Source of the DNA: CAYRGQ01 sp964423925
GTDB lineage: Bacteria; Bacteroidota; Bacteroidia; Sphingobacteriales; Sphingobacteriaceae
Assembly: GCA_964423925.1 (NCBI GenBank)
Contig: CAYRGQ010000030.1
Span: 1 to 42,837 of the forward strand
Length of the DNA stretch: 42,837 nucleotides
Direction of reading: 5' to 3'
Positions 8,587 through 15,753 of the stretch are shown piece by piece (positions within the stretch are counted from its first letter, which is position 1; every line of letters starts with the position of its first letter). Below the pieces are notes generated by a model, which saw only the letters and a program-made list of their open reading frames with translations, made no database searches and was not told where the DNA came from. A program made the translations under genes and the position numbers.

Positions 8587-10008
8587 ATGAAACGTAGAGA
8601 CTTTTTTCGCAACACGGCCTTAACAGCCGCTGGGGCTGCGCTTGTTTCACCCTTGCAAGCCATTTCTACTCCTCGTCGTGGGATTTTGGGCCAGTATGCC
8701 GGCAAAAAGGCGAAGAACATCATTTTCATGGTTAGCGACGGGATGAGCACCGGTACACTGGGTATGGCCAATATCCTGCGGGAGCGCCGCGACGGCAAAC
8801 TGTCGCCGTGGATGTCGTTATACGCCGATAACAAGGTAGTGCGGGGACTGATGGATACCGCGTCTGCTAACAGTTTGGTCACCGATTCCTCAGCCGCTAG
8901 CTCTTCTTGGGGTGGGGGTGTCCGAGTGAATAACGGGGCCGTGAACGTGGCGCCCGACGGGAGCAAACCGCTTCCCATTCTTCAGAAATTCAAGGCGGCA
9001 GGCAAGGCCGTGGGCTTAGTAACCACCGTTACCGTTACGCACGCGACGCCTGCCGGCTTCACCGTTAATAGTGACCGGCGGTCGGACGAGTCGGGGATCG
9101 CACAGCAATACTATGATCTGCGCATTGATCTCATCATGGGAGGCGGTTCCGAGCATTTCAGTGCCGACCGGCGCAGCGATAAGCAAGACTTATTCGGTAA
9201 GTTTAGCGAAAGTGGTTACCAGGTGGTTCGGACCCGAGACGAGATGCTCGCCCTCGAGAAGAACAAAGCGCATACTCCAGTATTGGGCGTGTTTAGCGTA
9301 GGTGGTTTGCCTTATGCGCTCGATCGTGAAAATGACGCGGAACTCAAGCGAACAACGCCTTCGATCGCTGAGATGACGAAGGCTGCAATTGCCCAGCTTA
9401 GTAAAAATCGCGACGGTTTCGTTATGCAGGTTGAAGGTGGTAAAGTAGACTGGGCGGCCCACGCCAACGATATCGGAGGCTTGGTCTACGACCAATTAGC
9501 GTTCGAAGAGGCCGTAGAGGCCGCTATTGCATTTGCCGAGGCAGACGGGGAGACACTGGTCGTCATTACGACTGACCATGGTAACGCCAACCCTGGATTG
9601 TTCGGTGGAAGTTTTGACGATTTTGACCGGGTTATCTCCTTTAAGCATACCAACGATTGGATACTCCAGGGGATGGATAGAGGATTTACGGCTGATCAGG
9701 TTATCGAACGTATTGAAGCGGCTCAGGGTATCGTCATCCGCGCGGAAGACGCCATGCGCTTGCTGACGCATTACGTTACCGACAGAAATGAGGATGGATT
9801 GTACAATCCGTATAAATTGCCGTTCAGCGATTTTTCTAAGATACAGCAGCGCCATACCGGAATAGGGTGGGGCAGCTCGGGCCACTCTGGCGACCACGTG
9901 GAGATTGCGGCGTTTGGCCCGGGTAGTGAGTTGTTAAAACCGTTTGTTCGCAATACGGATATGCACTACCTGATGCTACAAGCCGCTGAGGTGAGTAATA
10001 AATTCTAA
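8587..10008 (+). CDS. Alkaline phosphatase, Tat-exported
   Basis: A 473-residue phosphomonoesterase of the classical alkaline phosphatase family. It begins with a twin-arginine-like signal (MKRRDFFRNTALTAAGAALV), implying folding and metal loading before export. The metal/active-site motifs are MVSDGMS (D51), TDSSAAS with the likely nucleophile Ser101 after D100, TTDHGNANPG, and HSGDHVEIAAFGPGSE near the C-terminus. Length is typical of bacterial PhoA-like enzymes. It releases phosphate from organic monoesters outside the cytoplasm. It has its own promoter-like element and a strong terminator, so it is probably a single-gene unit. No Pho box can be claimed from sequence alone. It foreshadows the phosphoesterase-rich locus 20 kb downstream. 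Confidence 0.93.
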   Translation: MKRRDFFRNTALTAAGAALVSPLQAISTPRRGILGQYAGKKAKNIIFMVSDGMSTGTLGMANILRERRDGKLSPWMSLYADNKVVRGLMDTASANSLVTDSSAASSSWGGGVRVNNGAVNVAPDGSKPLPILQKFKAAGKAVGLVTTVTVTHATPAGFTVNSDRRSDESGIAQQYYDLRIDLIMGGGSEHFSADRRSDKQDLFGKFSESGYQVVRTRDEMLALEKNKAHTPVLGVFSVGGLPYALDRENDAELKRTTPSIAEMTKAAIAQLSKNRDGFVMQVEGGKVDWAAHANDIGGLVYDQLAFEEAVEAAIAFAEADGETLVVITTDHGNANPGLFGGSFDDFDRVISFKHTNDWILQGMDRGFTADQVIERIEAAQGIVIRAEDAMRLLTHYVTDRNEDGLYNPYKLPFSDFSKIQQRHTGIGWGSSGHSGDHVEIAAFGPGSELLKPFVRNTDMHYLMLQAAEVSNKF

Positions 10009-10039
10009 TTCGTCCGGTTTTCCGGACCTTCATCTGTAG

Positions 10040-10076
10040 AAATTCCCGAGCATTGCCCCTCCGGGAATTTTTTTTT
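10040..10076 (+). terminator. Rho-independent terminator after the alkaline phosphatase
   Basis: A 9-bp stem (AAATTCCCG at 10040-10048 with CGGGAATTT at 10062-10070) is followed by a T run to 10076. The minus strand has no T run after the stem, so it serves the alkaline phosphatase only. Confidence 0.85.
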
Positions 10077-10085
10077 GAAAACGTT

Positions 10086-10709
10086 CTATAGCTGGTCGAT
10101 CCGAACCCAGTCCATTCCTGCGGCAATGGCGGCTTGCACGCCGGGGTCGCCATCCTCAAAAACCAGGCAGTCGGTGGGATCCACCCCCAAATGTGCGGCA
10201 GCTGCCAGAAATGGATCGGGATACGGTTTGCCTTTCGCGGTTTCGCCCGCGCACACCAACACGTCCACCAAGGGGATGAGGTTCAGGACCGTTAGCGTCT
10301 TTGTGACGGTTCTGCGCACGCCGCCCGACACCACCCCGATGTGGGTCTTACCGACGTGCTGGCGCAAATGCTCCACGACGTGGGGGATGGGCTGGGTGTG
10401 TTCGATGTAGTCCCTAAAAAAAGCTGCAGATTTTTCGGTAGCGAAGGTTTTGGCGTCAAGCGGTGTTTGGTAGCGCTTGCTAATTTCAACTGCTACGGCC
10501 ACGGTGGGCCATCCGGCCAGTTCATCGATGAGCGCGGTATCCAACGCGATGCCGTACGTCGCGGCCGTCTTCTCATAGGCGGCTTTGTGCGCATGCATGT
10601 TGTCGGCTAAGGTTCCGTCGCAGTCGTAAAGAAAAGCTTTGTAATTTTTCCGGTTGCTGATTTCAATAAGCCGCTGGAGTTTGGCAGTGGCGGCTGTCGA
10701 GTATCCCAT
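10086..10709 (-). CDS. HAD-superfamily sugar-phosphate phosphatase / beta-phosphoglucomutase-like hydrolase
   Basis: A 207-residue HAD hydrolase. Motif I is YDCDGTLADNM near residue 30, motif II the GVVSGG segment, motif III the lysine in AKGKPYPDP, and motif IV VFEDGDPGVQAA. The helical cap between motifs I and II is the type found in beta-phosphoglucomutase and related phosphatases. The substrate is probably a small sugar phosphate but cannot be fixed. I chose ATG 10709, because the GTG at 10739 adds an unconserved extension. It lies 40 bp downstream of proline dehydrogenase on the same strand and is likely cotranscribed; the metabolic link is not obvious. Confidence 0.85.
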   Translation of the reverse strand: MGYSTAATAKLQRLIEISNRKNYKAFLYDCDGTLADNMHAHKAAYEKTAATYGIALDTALIDELAGWPTVAVAVEISKRYQTPLDAKTFATEKSAAFFRDYIEHTQPIPHVVEHLRQHVGKTHIGVVSGGVRRTVTKTLTVLNLIPLVDVLVCAGETAKGKPYPDPFLAAAAHLGVDPTDCLVFEDGDPGVQAAIAAGMDWVRIDQL

Positions 10710-10749
10710 GTAGTAGTCATTTTCCGGCCCTGTTGGCACGGTTTGTTTT

Positions 10750-11958
10750 TCATTGGCCGCTTTTCCGTGCGGTTTTTCGTCGTTGTTTTTCCTGGATGAT
10801 TAGTTGCAGTTCGCGGCTCGTTTGTCCGGCCACGGAGGTGTTCTCTTCCGCTCTGCGAAATAGGTATGGCATGACCGCTTTCACCGGTCCGTACGGCATG
10901 TATTTAGCAACATTATAGCCCTGTTCACTCAAGTTGAAGGAAATGTGTTCGCTCATCCCTAAGAGCTGGGCAAAATGGATGTGTGGATGCTTACGGGATA
11001 TCCCGCGTCGGTCCATCTCGTCGGCCAATAGCTTGCTGCTGGCCTCGTTGTGCGTGCCTGCCATCAGCCCCACGCGCTCGATATGGTCTAAGCAAAACCG
11101 AATTGCCTCGTCATAATCACGGTCCGTGGCAGCCTTGTTTGGTTGTATCGGCGATGGATATCCGCTTTCTTGTGCGCGTTGGCGTTCGATCTCCATGTAT
11201 GCGCCCCTCACCAGCTTGGCGCCCAGCCAAAACCCGTCTGTTTCGGCCAGTGCGTAATCTGCCTGGAGCGACGCCAGCTTGTCATGGCGGTAAATCTGGT
11301 AGGTGTTGTAAACCACCGGCTTTTCACGGTTGAATCGGCGCATCATATCGCGAGCGATGTCGTCAATGGCATCCTGAATCCACGAGTGTTCGGCGTCAAT
11401 CAGCAATTTCACGTCTGCATAATAACAGGCGGAGCAAATCCGTTCGACCCGTGCCTTAATCCGTTGGTAGCTCGTGGTTTCTGTTTCGTCAAGCGGTTCG
11501 CCCGCGCTGACCTTCTCGTATAACTTGAAGCTCCCGATGCCCGTGGGCTTGAAGACGCAGAATGAAATGTTGTGATTCACCTTGGCGTACGTGACGGTTC
11601 GTAGGATTTCCTCACAGGTTTGTTCAAAAGACGACTCGGATTCCTCGCCTTCGACCGAATAGTCTAAAATGGTGCTGACGCCTTGTGCTCCCAGCTGGAG
11701 AATCGCCGACCGGCAGCCCGCAATTGACTCCCCGCCGCAGAAATGTTGGAAGAAGGTATCGCGGATGATGCCTTCGATGGGCAGGCCTACGCGAAAGACG
11801 AAGTTGGTGAGCGGCGGGCCCACACGCGTGAGGAAATTGTTGGCGATGACCCTAAAAATCCAGTAGGCTTTTTCCAAGGCTTTGTCGTCTTTGCGCCGGA
11901 ATGCTACCTCGGTGTTTTCAAAAGAAACGCCCGTAAGGGGTTGTGAAAGATCGCTCAT
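10750..11958 (-). CDS. Proline dehydrogenase (monofunctional PRODH)
   Basis: A 402-residue FAD-dependent enzyme that oxidises proline to pyrroline-5-carboxylate, passing electrons to the quinone pool. The TIM-barrel family signatures are visible: KLVRGAYMEIER in the middle, and the C-terminal substrate-binding segment YGPVKAVMPYLFRRAEENTS. The length fits stand-alone eukaryote-like PRODH found in Bacteroidota rather than bifunctional PutA, and no P5C dehydrogenase lies nearby. ATG at 11958 is preceded by a TATTTTTG promoter element 22 bp upstream. A HAD phosphatase follows 40 bp downstream. Confidence 0.92.
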   Translation of the reverse strand: MSDLSQPLTGVSFENTEVAFRRKDDKALEKAYWIFRVIANNFLTRVGPPLTNFVFRVGLPIEGIIRDTFFQHFCGGESIAGCRSAILQLGAQGVSTILDYSVEGEESESSFEQTCEEILRTVTYAKVNHNISFCVFKPTGIGSFKLYEKVSAGEPLDETETTSYQRIKARVERICSACYYADVKLLIDAEHSWIQDAIDDIARDMMRRFNREKPVVYNTYQIYRHDKLASLQADYALAETDGFWLGAKLVRGAYMEIERQRAQESGYPSPIQPNKAATDRDYDEAIRFCLDHIERVGLMAGTHNEASSKLLADEMDRRGISRKHPHIHFAQLLGMSEHISFNLSEQGYNVAKYMPYGPVKAVMPYLFRRAEENTSVAGQTSRELQLIIQEKQRRKTARKSGQ

Positions 11959-11979
11959 TAATCGCTTTTAAATTCGCTA

Positions 11980-11987
11980 CAAAAATA
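11980..11987 (-). promoter_or_regulatory. Minus-7 promoter element for proline dehydrogenase
   Basis: The minus strand reads TATTTTTG, matching TAnnTTTG, 22 bp upstream of the start codon. A TTG lies only 13 bp further upstream, too close for a standard minus-33 element. Confidence 0.45.
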
Positions 11988-12100
11988 GCATAAATGGCGT
12001 CAATTTCATAGTCCGGGCCAACCGTTGGTAGTGGCTGACCGCAGGCGATGGCGGGTTGCTGGGAAAGCGGGGCGGTGTGGCTCCGGAACCGCATTTTTCA

Positions 12101-12132
12101 TTTGGGAAAGCGACTCGCGTTGGGTAAGTTTG
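12101..12132 (+). promoter_or_regulatory. Full-consensus Bacteroidota promoter directly before the S4-domain gene
   Basis: TTTG (12101-12104), exactly 20 bp, then TAAGTTTG (12125-12132) match the TTTG-N19-21-TAnnTTTG consensus completely. The predicted transcription start is at about 12137-12139, on or within the ATG at 12137, so the transcript would be leaderless or nearly so. Confidence 0.65.
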
Positions 12133-12136
12133 CAAG

Positions 12137-12343
12137 ATGATTGAATACGCGTTGAAAGGCGACCATATCCAGCTAATCCAGTTGCTTAAGGCTCTTAATT
12201 GGGTCGAAAATGGCAGTAGCGCGCAAGCGGCCGTCGTAGCCGGGTTAGTGAAGCACAATGGCCAAGTGGATTATCGCAAACGGCTTAAGGTGCGCGTAGG
12301 GGATGTCGTAGAGTTTGAAGGCCAACGTGTCAAAATCAAATAA
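12137..12343 (+). CDS. Small S4-domain RNA-binding protein (YbcJ-like)
   Basis: A 68-residue protein that is essentially one S4 RNA-binding fold of the YbcJ/YaaA type. It has the helix IQLIQLLKALNWVENG, the conserved GLVKHNGQVDYRKRLKV segment with its NG(Q)V turn, and a terminal VRVGDVVEFEGQRVKI strand pair. It probably binds structured RNA such as rRNA or tRNA. It is first in a likely operon: a lipoprotein gene begins four bases after its stop, and aroB follows. The promoter at 12101-12132 predicts translation without a leader. Confidence 0.85.
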   Translation: MIEYALKGDHIQLIQLLKALNWVENGSSAQAAVVAGLVKHNGQVDYRKRLKVRVGDVVEFEGQRVKIK

Positions 12344-12347
12344 TCCT

Positions 12348-12800
12348 ATGCAAAACACGTGGTGGATTTCTATGTTGTGCGCAGCGTTGGTGGCGGTTGC
12401 ATGTGCCGGCCCTGACCAAAGCACGGGGTCGGAAGCGTATGTCATCGAGGTTAACCTCCAGACATTCGAGGCCAAAAAATCCCAATCAACGAACGCGGTG
12501 GGGAGCGAGCGAATTGAACGCGACACCGTGCAGGCGGCGTCTGAAGCGGATGCCTATTCGAAAGGGATTCAAAAATACGCGGCTACGCTTTTGGATGTAC
12601 ACCGGAATGGAGAAGAAACCCGCTCCAATGAAGGGAAATTGGCGGTCTATAACAGCAGTGGCGCCAATATCATCGATGAGCTTTCCCAAAGCCAGCGTGA
12701 TAGCGTACTGATGAATTTCATCCATTTTGCGCGTCGCGCCTCTATTCCATACTACGAGCACGTCAAGGATTTCGAATTGAAGGTGATGGCCGTTCGGTAA
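12348..12800 (+). CDS. Predicted lipoprotein of unknown function
   Basis: A 150-residue protein starting at ATG 12348, four bases after the S4 gene. It has a short hydrophobic signal (WWISMLCAALVAVAC) with Cys19 as the possible lipid-modified residue. The mature part is polar, with many Ser, Glu and Asp residues and a possible helical segment SQSQRDSVLMNFIHFARRAS near the C-terminus. I recognise no domain. Tight spacing to the S4 gene and the 52-bp gap to aroB suggest cotranscription without telling its role. Confidence 0.7.
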   Translation: MQNTWWISMLCAALVAVACAGPDQSTGSEAYVIEVNLQTFEAKKSQSTNAVGSERIERDTVQAASEADAYSKGIQKYAATLLDVHRNGEETRSNEGKLAVYNSSGANIIDELSQSQRDSVLMNFIHFARRASIPYYEHVKDFELKVMAVR

Positions 12801-12852
12801 GCGTATGACGATCAATGATGACTAAATTTTTTAACAGCAGTAAGCAAAGCGC

Positions 12853-13944
12853 ATGAGGGATTTTAACCAACCGAGCTCCGAAACACCGATCGAAAGTTTG
12901 GGATACCAGGTTTTTTTCGATGATGAGTTAACCGGTCTCGCCGATTTCGTCGAATCGAGGTCGTATTCAAAGGTGCTTGTGTTGACCGACCGGCATACGA
13001 GCGAGCATTGTTTGCCGGTGTTGCAGGAGTTGTGGCCAGCGCTTGACAATTACGATATCATTGAGGTCGATCCCGGCGAAGAGAACAAAACGATCGATTA
13101 CTGCATTGGGGTGTGGAAGATGATGTTGGACTTCAATGCCGATCGACGAAGCCTTTTGATTAATCTTGGAGGCGGCGTCGTGACCGATATGGGCGGCTTC
13201 GCAGCCTCAACCTATAAGCGTGGGATTGATTTTCTGCATATACCCACCACGTTGCTTTCGCAGGTAGACGCGTCCGTGGGAGGAAAAACAGGTATCGACC
13301 TGGATAACGTGAAAAATATCGTAGGGACGTTCACCCAGCCTCAAGCGGTCTTTATTTCCACGCGATTCTTGTTGACGTTGGGGCGTCGACAGATCGTGTC
13401 GGGATTTGCCGAGGTCATCAAACACGGCATTATTGCGGACGCGTCCTTTTACCATCGCATCAAGGGAGCTGTGCCCGAACACATTACACTGTCTGATATC
13501 CGGCATTCCGTTTCCATCAAAAACAACGTGGTACTGATTGATCCCACAGAGAAGTCGCTTCGCAAAACCTTGAACTTTGGCCACACTATTGGCCACGCCC
13601 TCGAAGGGTACTCCCTGACGCATGATCGGGATCCCTTGTTGCACGGCGAGGCGATAGCGGTGGGCATGATATGTGAAGGCTATTTGGCCCATAAGCACAA
13701 TGGGCTGTCTGAGTCAGAACTGCTCGATATCACTCATGCTTTTAGGTCGATTTTCCCAGATTATCAGTTTGGCGAGAGCATTTACCCCGAACTGCTAGCA
13801 TTGATGAAAAACGACAAGAAAAATCTAGACAGCCGTATTGGCTTCGCCTTACCACCACGGATTGGCGCCTGCGATGTAGATTTCTTCTTGAACGAGGCTG
13901 AAATTTGCGAAGCGTTAGACTACTATCGACGACTCGTGAACTGA
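12853..13944 (+). CDS. aroB: 3-dehydroquinate synthase
   Basis: Converts DAHP to 3-dehydroquinate, the second step of the shikimate pathway, in the cytoplasm using NAD and a divalent metal. The 363-residue product shows the NAD-binding segment NLGGGVVTDMGGFAASTYKR, the catalytic region TTLLSQVDASVGGKTGID, and the metal ligands in GFAEVIKHG, NFGHTIGHALE and HGEAIAVGM. Length and motif order are canonical. It is last in a putative operon with the S4 gene and a lipoprotein. A short CGCTC/GAGCG hairpin follows the stop at 13947-13960 without a T run. Confidence 0.96.
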   Translation: MRDFNQPSSETPIESLGYQVFFDDELTGLADFVESRSYSKVLVLTDRHTSEHCLPVLQELWPALDNYDIIEVDPGEENKTIDYCIGVWKMMLDFNADRRSLLINLGGGVVTDMGGFAASTYKRGIDFLHIPTTLLSQVDASVGGKTGIDLDNVKNIVGTFTQPQAVFISTRFLLTLGRRQIVSGFAEVIKHGIIADASFYHRIKGAVPEHITLSDIRHSVSIKNNVVLIDPTEKSLRKTLNFGHTIGHALEGYSLTHDRDPLLHGEAIAVGMICEGYLAHKHNGLSESELLDITHAFRSIFPDYQFGESIYPELLALMKNDKKNLDSRIGFALPPRIGACDVDFFLNEAEICEALDYYRRLVN

Positions 13945-13966
13945 TCGCTCAACCGAGCGTGGGAGG

Positions 13967-14857
13967 CTAATCGACGTCGCAGATATGGACAGCCTGTCGG
14001 AGCTCCTCCAGTGGATTCGGGCGTGAAGGGATAAATTCCTGCCCTACAAATCCGGTGAAGCCGGTCTGCACGATGGCTTTCATGATGGCTGGATAATTAA
14101 GCTCTTGGGTATGATCTATTTCATTCCTCCCTGGTACGCCGCCGGTGTGATAATGCGCGATATACTTGCTATATTTCCGAATGGTTGCGATGACGTCGCC
14201 CTCCATGATTTGCATGTGATAGATGTCATAGAGTAGCTTGAAGCGATCGGAGCCCACGGCATCGCACAACGCTACGCCCCATGCCGTATGATCGCATTGA
14301 TAATCGTGGTGGTCTACTTTGCTGTTCAGCAGTTCCATCACCAATGTCACACCGTGTCTTTCCGCCGTATCTACGAGTCGCTTTAGCCCGAGGGCACAGT
14401 TCTCGATACCGCGCTGGTCGTCAAGCCCATTTCGATTGCCCGAGAAGCAGATGAGCTGGTCGTAGCCTGCCTCGGCAACCAGCGGAATTACCTTTTCGTA
14501 GCTAGCAACCAGCTCATCGTGGAACTCGGGGTTATTGAAGCCTTGTTCGATACCTTTGCCCGCGCCATGCGAAAGCGCGGCGGTGAGTCCGTATTTTTTT
14601 AACACCGGCCATTCCCGTGGGCCAACCAGCTCAATGGATTTCAGGCCGATTTCGGCAGCGGCCTTGCAGAGGTCATCTAGCGGGATGTCCCCGTAGCACC
14701 ATCGACAAACCGAATGGTTGATTTTGCCACGAAGCTCGACAGGTAGCGTACGCTCACTGGCCGATAGGCGGTGCAGCAATGTAATCCCTAGCACGGCCGT
14801 AGCAGCACTGGCTTTCAATATGGCTCTTCGGGTCATTAGCGATTGGGTCGGTTTCAT
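13967..14857 (-). CDS. Secreted TIM-barrel sugar isomerase/epimerase, hydroxypyruvate isomerase-like
   Basis: A 296-residue xylose-isomerase-like TIM barrel with an N-terminal Tat-type signal (MTRRAILKASAATAVLGITL). Hyi-like features include LVMELLNSKVDHHDYQCDHT with metal-binding Glu and Asp, LLYDIYHMQIMEGDV, HYHTGGVPGRNEIDHTQEL and GFVGQEFIPS. Enzymes of this family isomerise or epimerise small sugars and keto acids using a divalent metal. Export marks it as one of the Bacteroidota secreted relatives whose substrates are mostly unknown. The start at 14857 gives the Tat signal; the longer frame to 14977 would run through the promoter. It is divergent from a ThuA-like lipoprotein, a family often found with such isomerases. 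Confidence 0.85.
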   Translation of the reverse strand: MKPTQSLMTRRAILKASAATAVLGITLLHRLSASERTLPVELRGKINHSVCRWCYGDIPLDDLCKAAAEIGLKSIELVGPREWPVLKKYGLTAALSHGAGKGIEQGFNNPEFHDELVASYEKVIPLVAEAGYDQLICFSGNRNGLDDQRGIENCALGLKRLVDTAERHGVTLVMELLNSKVDHHDYQCDHTAWGVALCDAVGSDRFKLLYDIYHMQIMEGDVIATIRKYSKYIAHYHTGGVPGRNEIDHTQELNYPAIMKAIVQTGFTGFVGQEFIPSRPNPLEELRQAVHICDVD

Positions 14858-14891
14858 GGGCGGGTGTTTATTGTTGGTCGTTTGGTGTTGC

Positions 14892-14922
14892 CAAACGTAG
14901 TTAAAATCATGTATAAATGCAA
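14892..14922 (-). promoter_or_regulatory. Promoter of the secreted isomerase gene
   Basis: On the minus strand TTG (14922-14920), 20 bp, then TACGTTTG (14899-14892) fits the Bacteroidota consensus. Transcription would start near 14885, about 28 bases before the ATG. Confidence 0.55.
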
Positions 14923-14998
14923 CGAATAAGACGGTTTGCATCGAGATGTATATTCGAGGGTTTTTCCTATCTTGCACATTAAATTATTTAAAACCGTT

Positions 14999-15742
14999 AT
15001 GATGACACGATATGTATGCGTTTTGTGGCTGGCCGTCTTCGGAATGTTGGCGCTAAGCTGCCAAGCCCAAAAGCCGGAGGAACCGCCTGTTATTCTGGTT
15101 TTTTCAAAAACTGCTGGATTTCGGCATGACAACATCGAGAAAGGAGCCGCCACGCTTCAACAGCTTGGGAATACCCACGGATTTGTCGCCGAACACTCGG
15201 AAGACGCCTCACTTTTTACGGACGAGAACCTAAACCGCTATGCTGCTGTCATATTTTTGAGCACGACGGGAACCATATTAGATGAAAACCAAAAGGCGGC
15301 ATTCATGCGCTATATACAGTCTGGTCGCGGATTCGTAGGCATCCACGCCGCTGCCGATACCGAATACGAATGGCCTTGGTATGGTAAGTTGATTGGCGGT
15401 TACTTTATGAGTCATCCTGAGGTACAGGATGCGGATATTCACGTTGTCAACAAAAATCATCCCTCGACGCGGCACCTGCCTGACGTCTGGACGCGCAAAG
15501 ATGAATGGTATGATTTCCGTGACCTAAACCCTGATACCGAACTGCTGATGACGCTTGACGAGAAGAGTTACCGAGGCGGCCGTATGGGAGACTACCATCC
15601 CCTGTCGTGGTATCATGAATATGACGGCGGGCGCGTGTTCTACACCGCCTTAGGCCATACCAAGGAGTCGTTTGACGAGCCCGAATTCCTGGAGCACATC
15701 CTCGGGGGGATTTGGTACGCCGTAGGCAAAGAAATCGACTAG
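14999..15742 (+). CDS. ThuA-like domain lipoprotein
   Basis: A 247-residue exported protein with a lipoprotein signal (VCVLWLAVFGMLALSC) and a ThuA fold, related to class I glutamine amidotransferases. Typical segments are VLVFSKTAGFRHDNI-like (here ILVFSKTAGFRHDNIEKG), the AAVIFLSTTG strand, GRGFVGIHAAADTEYEWPWY, WYDFRDLNP and VFYTALGHTKESFDEPEF. ThuA proteins are linked to trehalose and keto-sugar metabolism, but the reaction is unclear. ATG 14999 directly precedes another ATG, and either may be used. The gene is divergent from the secreted isomerase and convergent with the TonB receptor, with only 11 bp between the stops. Confidence 0.87.
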   Translation: MMTRYVCVLWLAVFGMLALSCQAQKPEEPPVILVFSKTAGFRHDNIEKGAATLQQLGNTHGFVAEHSEDASLFTDENLNRYAAVIFLSTTGTILDENQKAAFMRYIQSGRGFVGIHAAADTEYEWPWYGKLIGGYFMSHPEVQDADIHVVNKNHPSTRHLPDVWTRKDEWYDFRDLNPDTELLMTLDEKSYRGGRMGDYHPLSWYHEYDGGRVFYTALGHTKESFDEPEFLEHILGGIWYAVGKEID

Positions 15743-15753
15743 CACCCCTTGGC

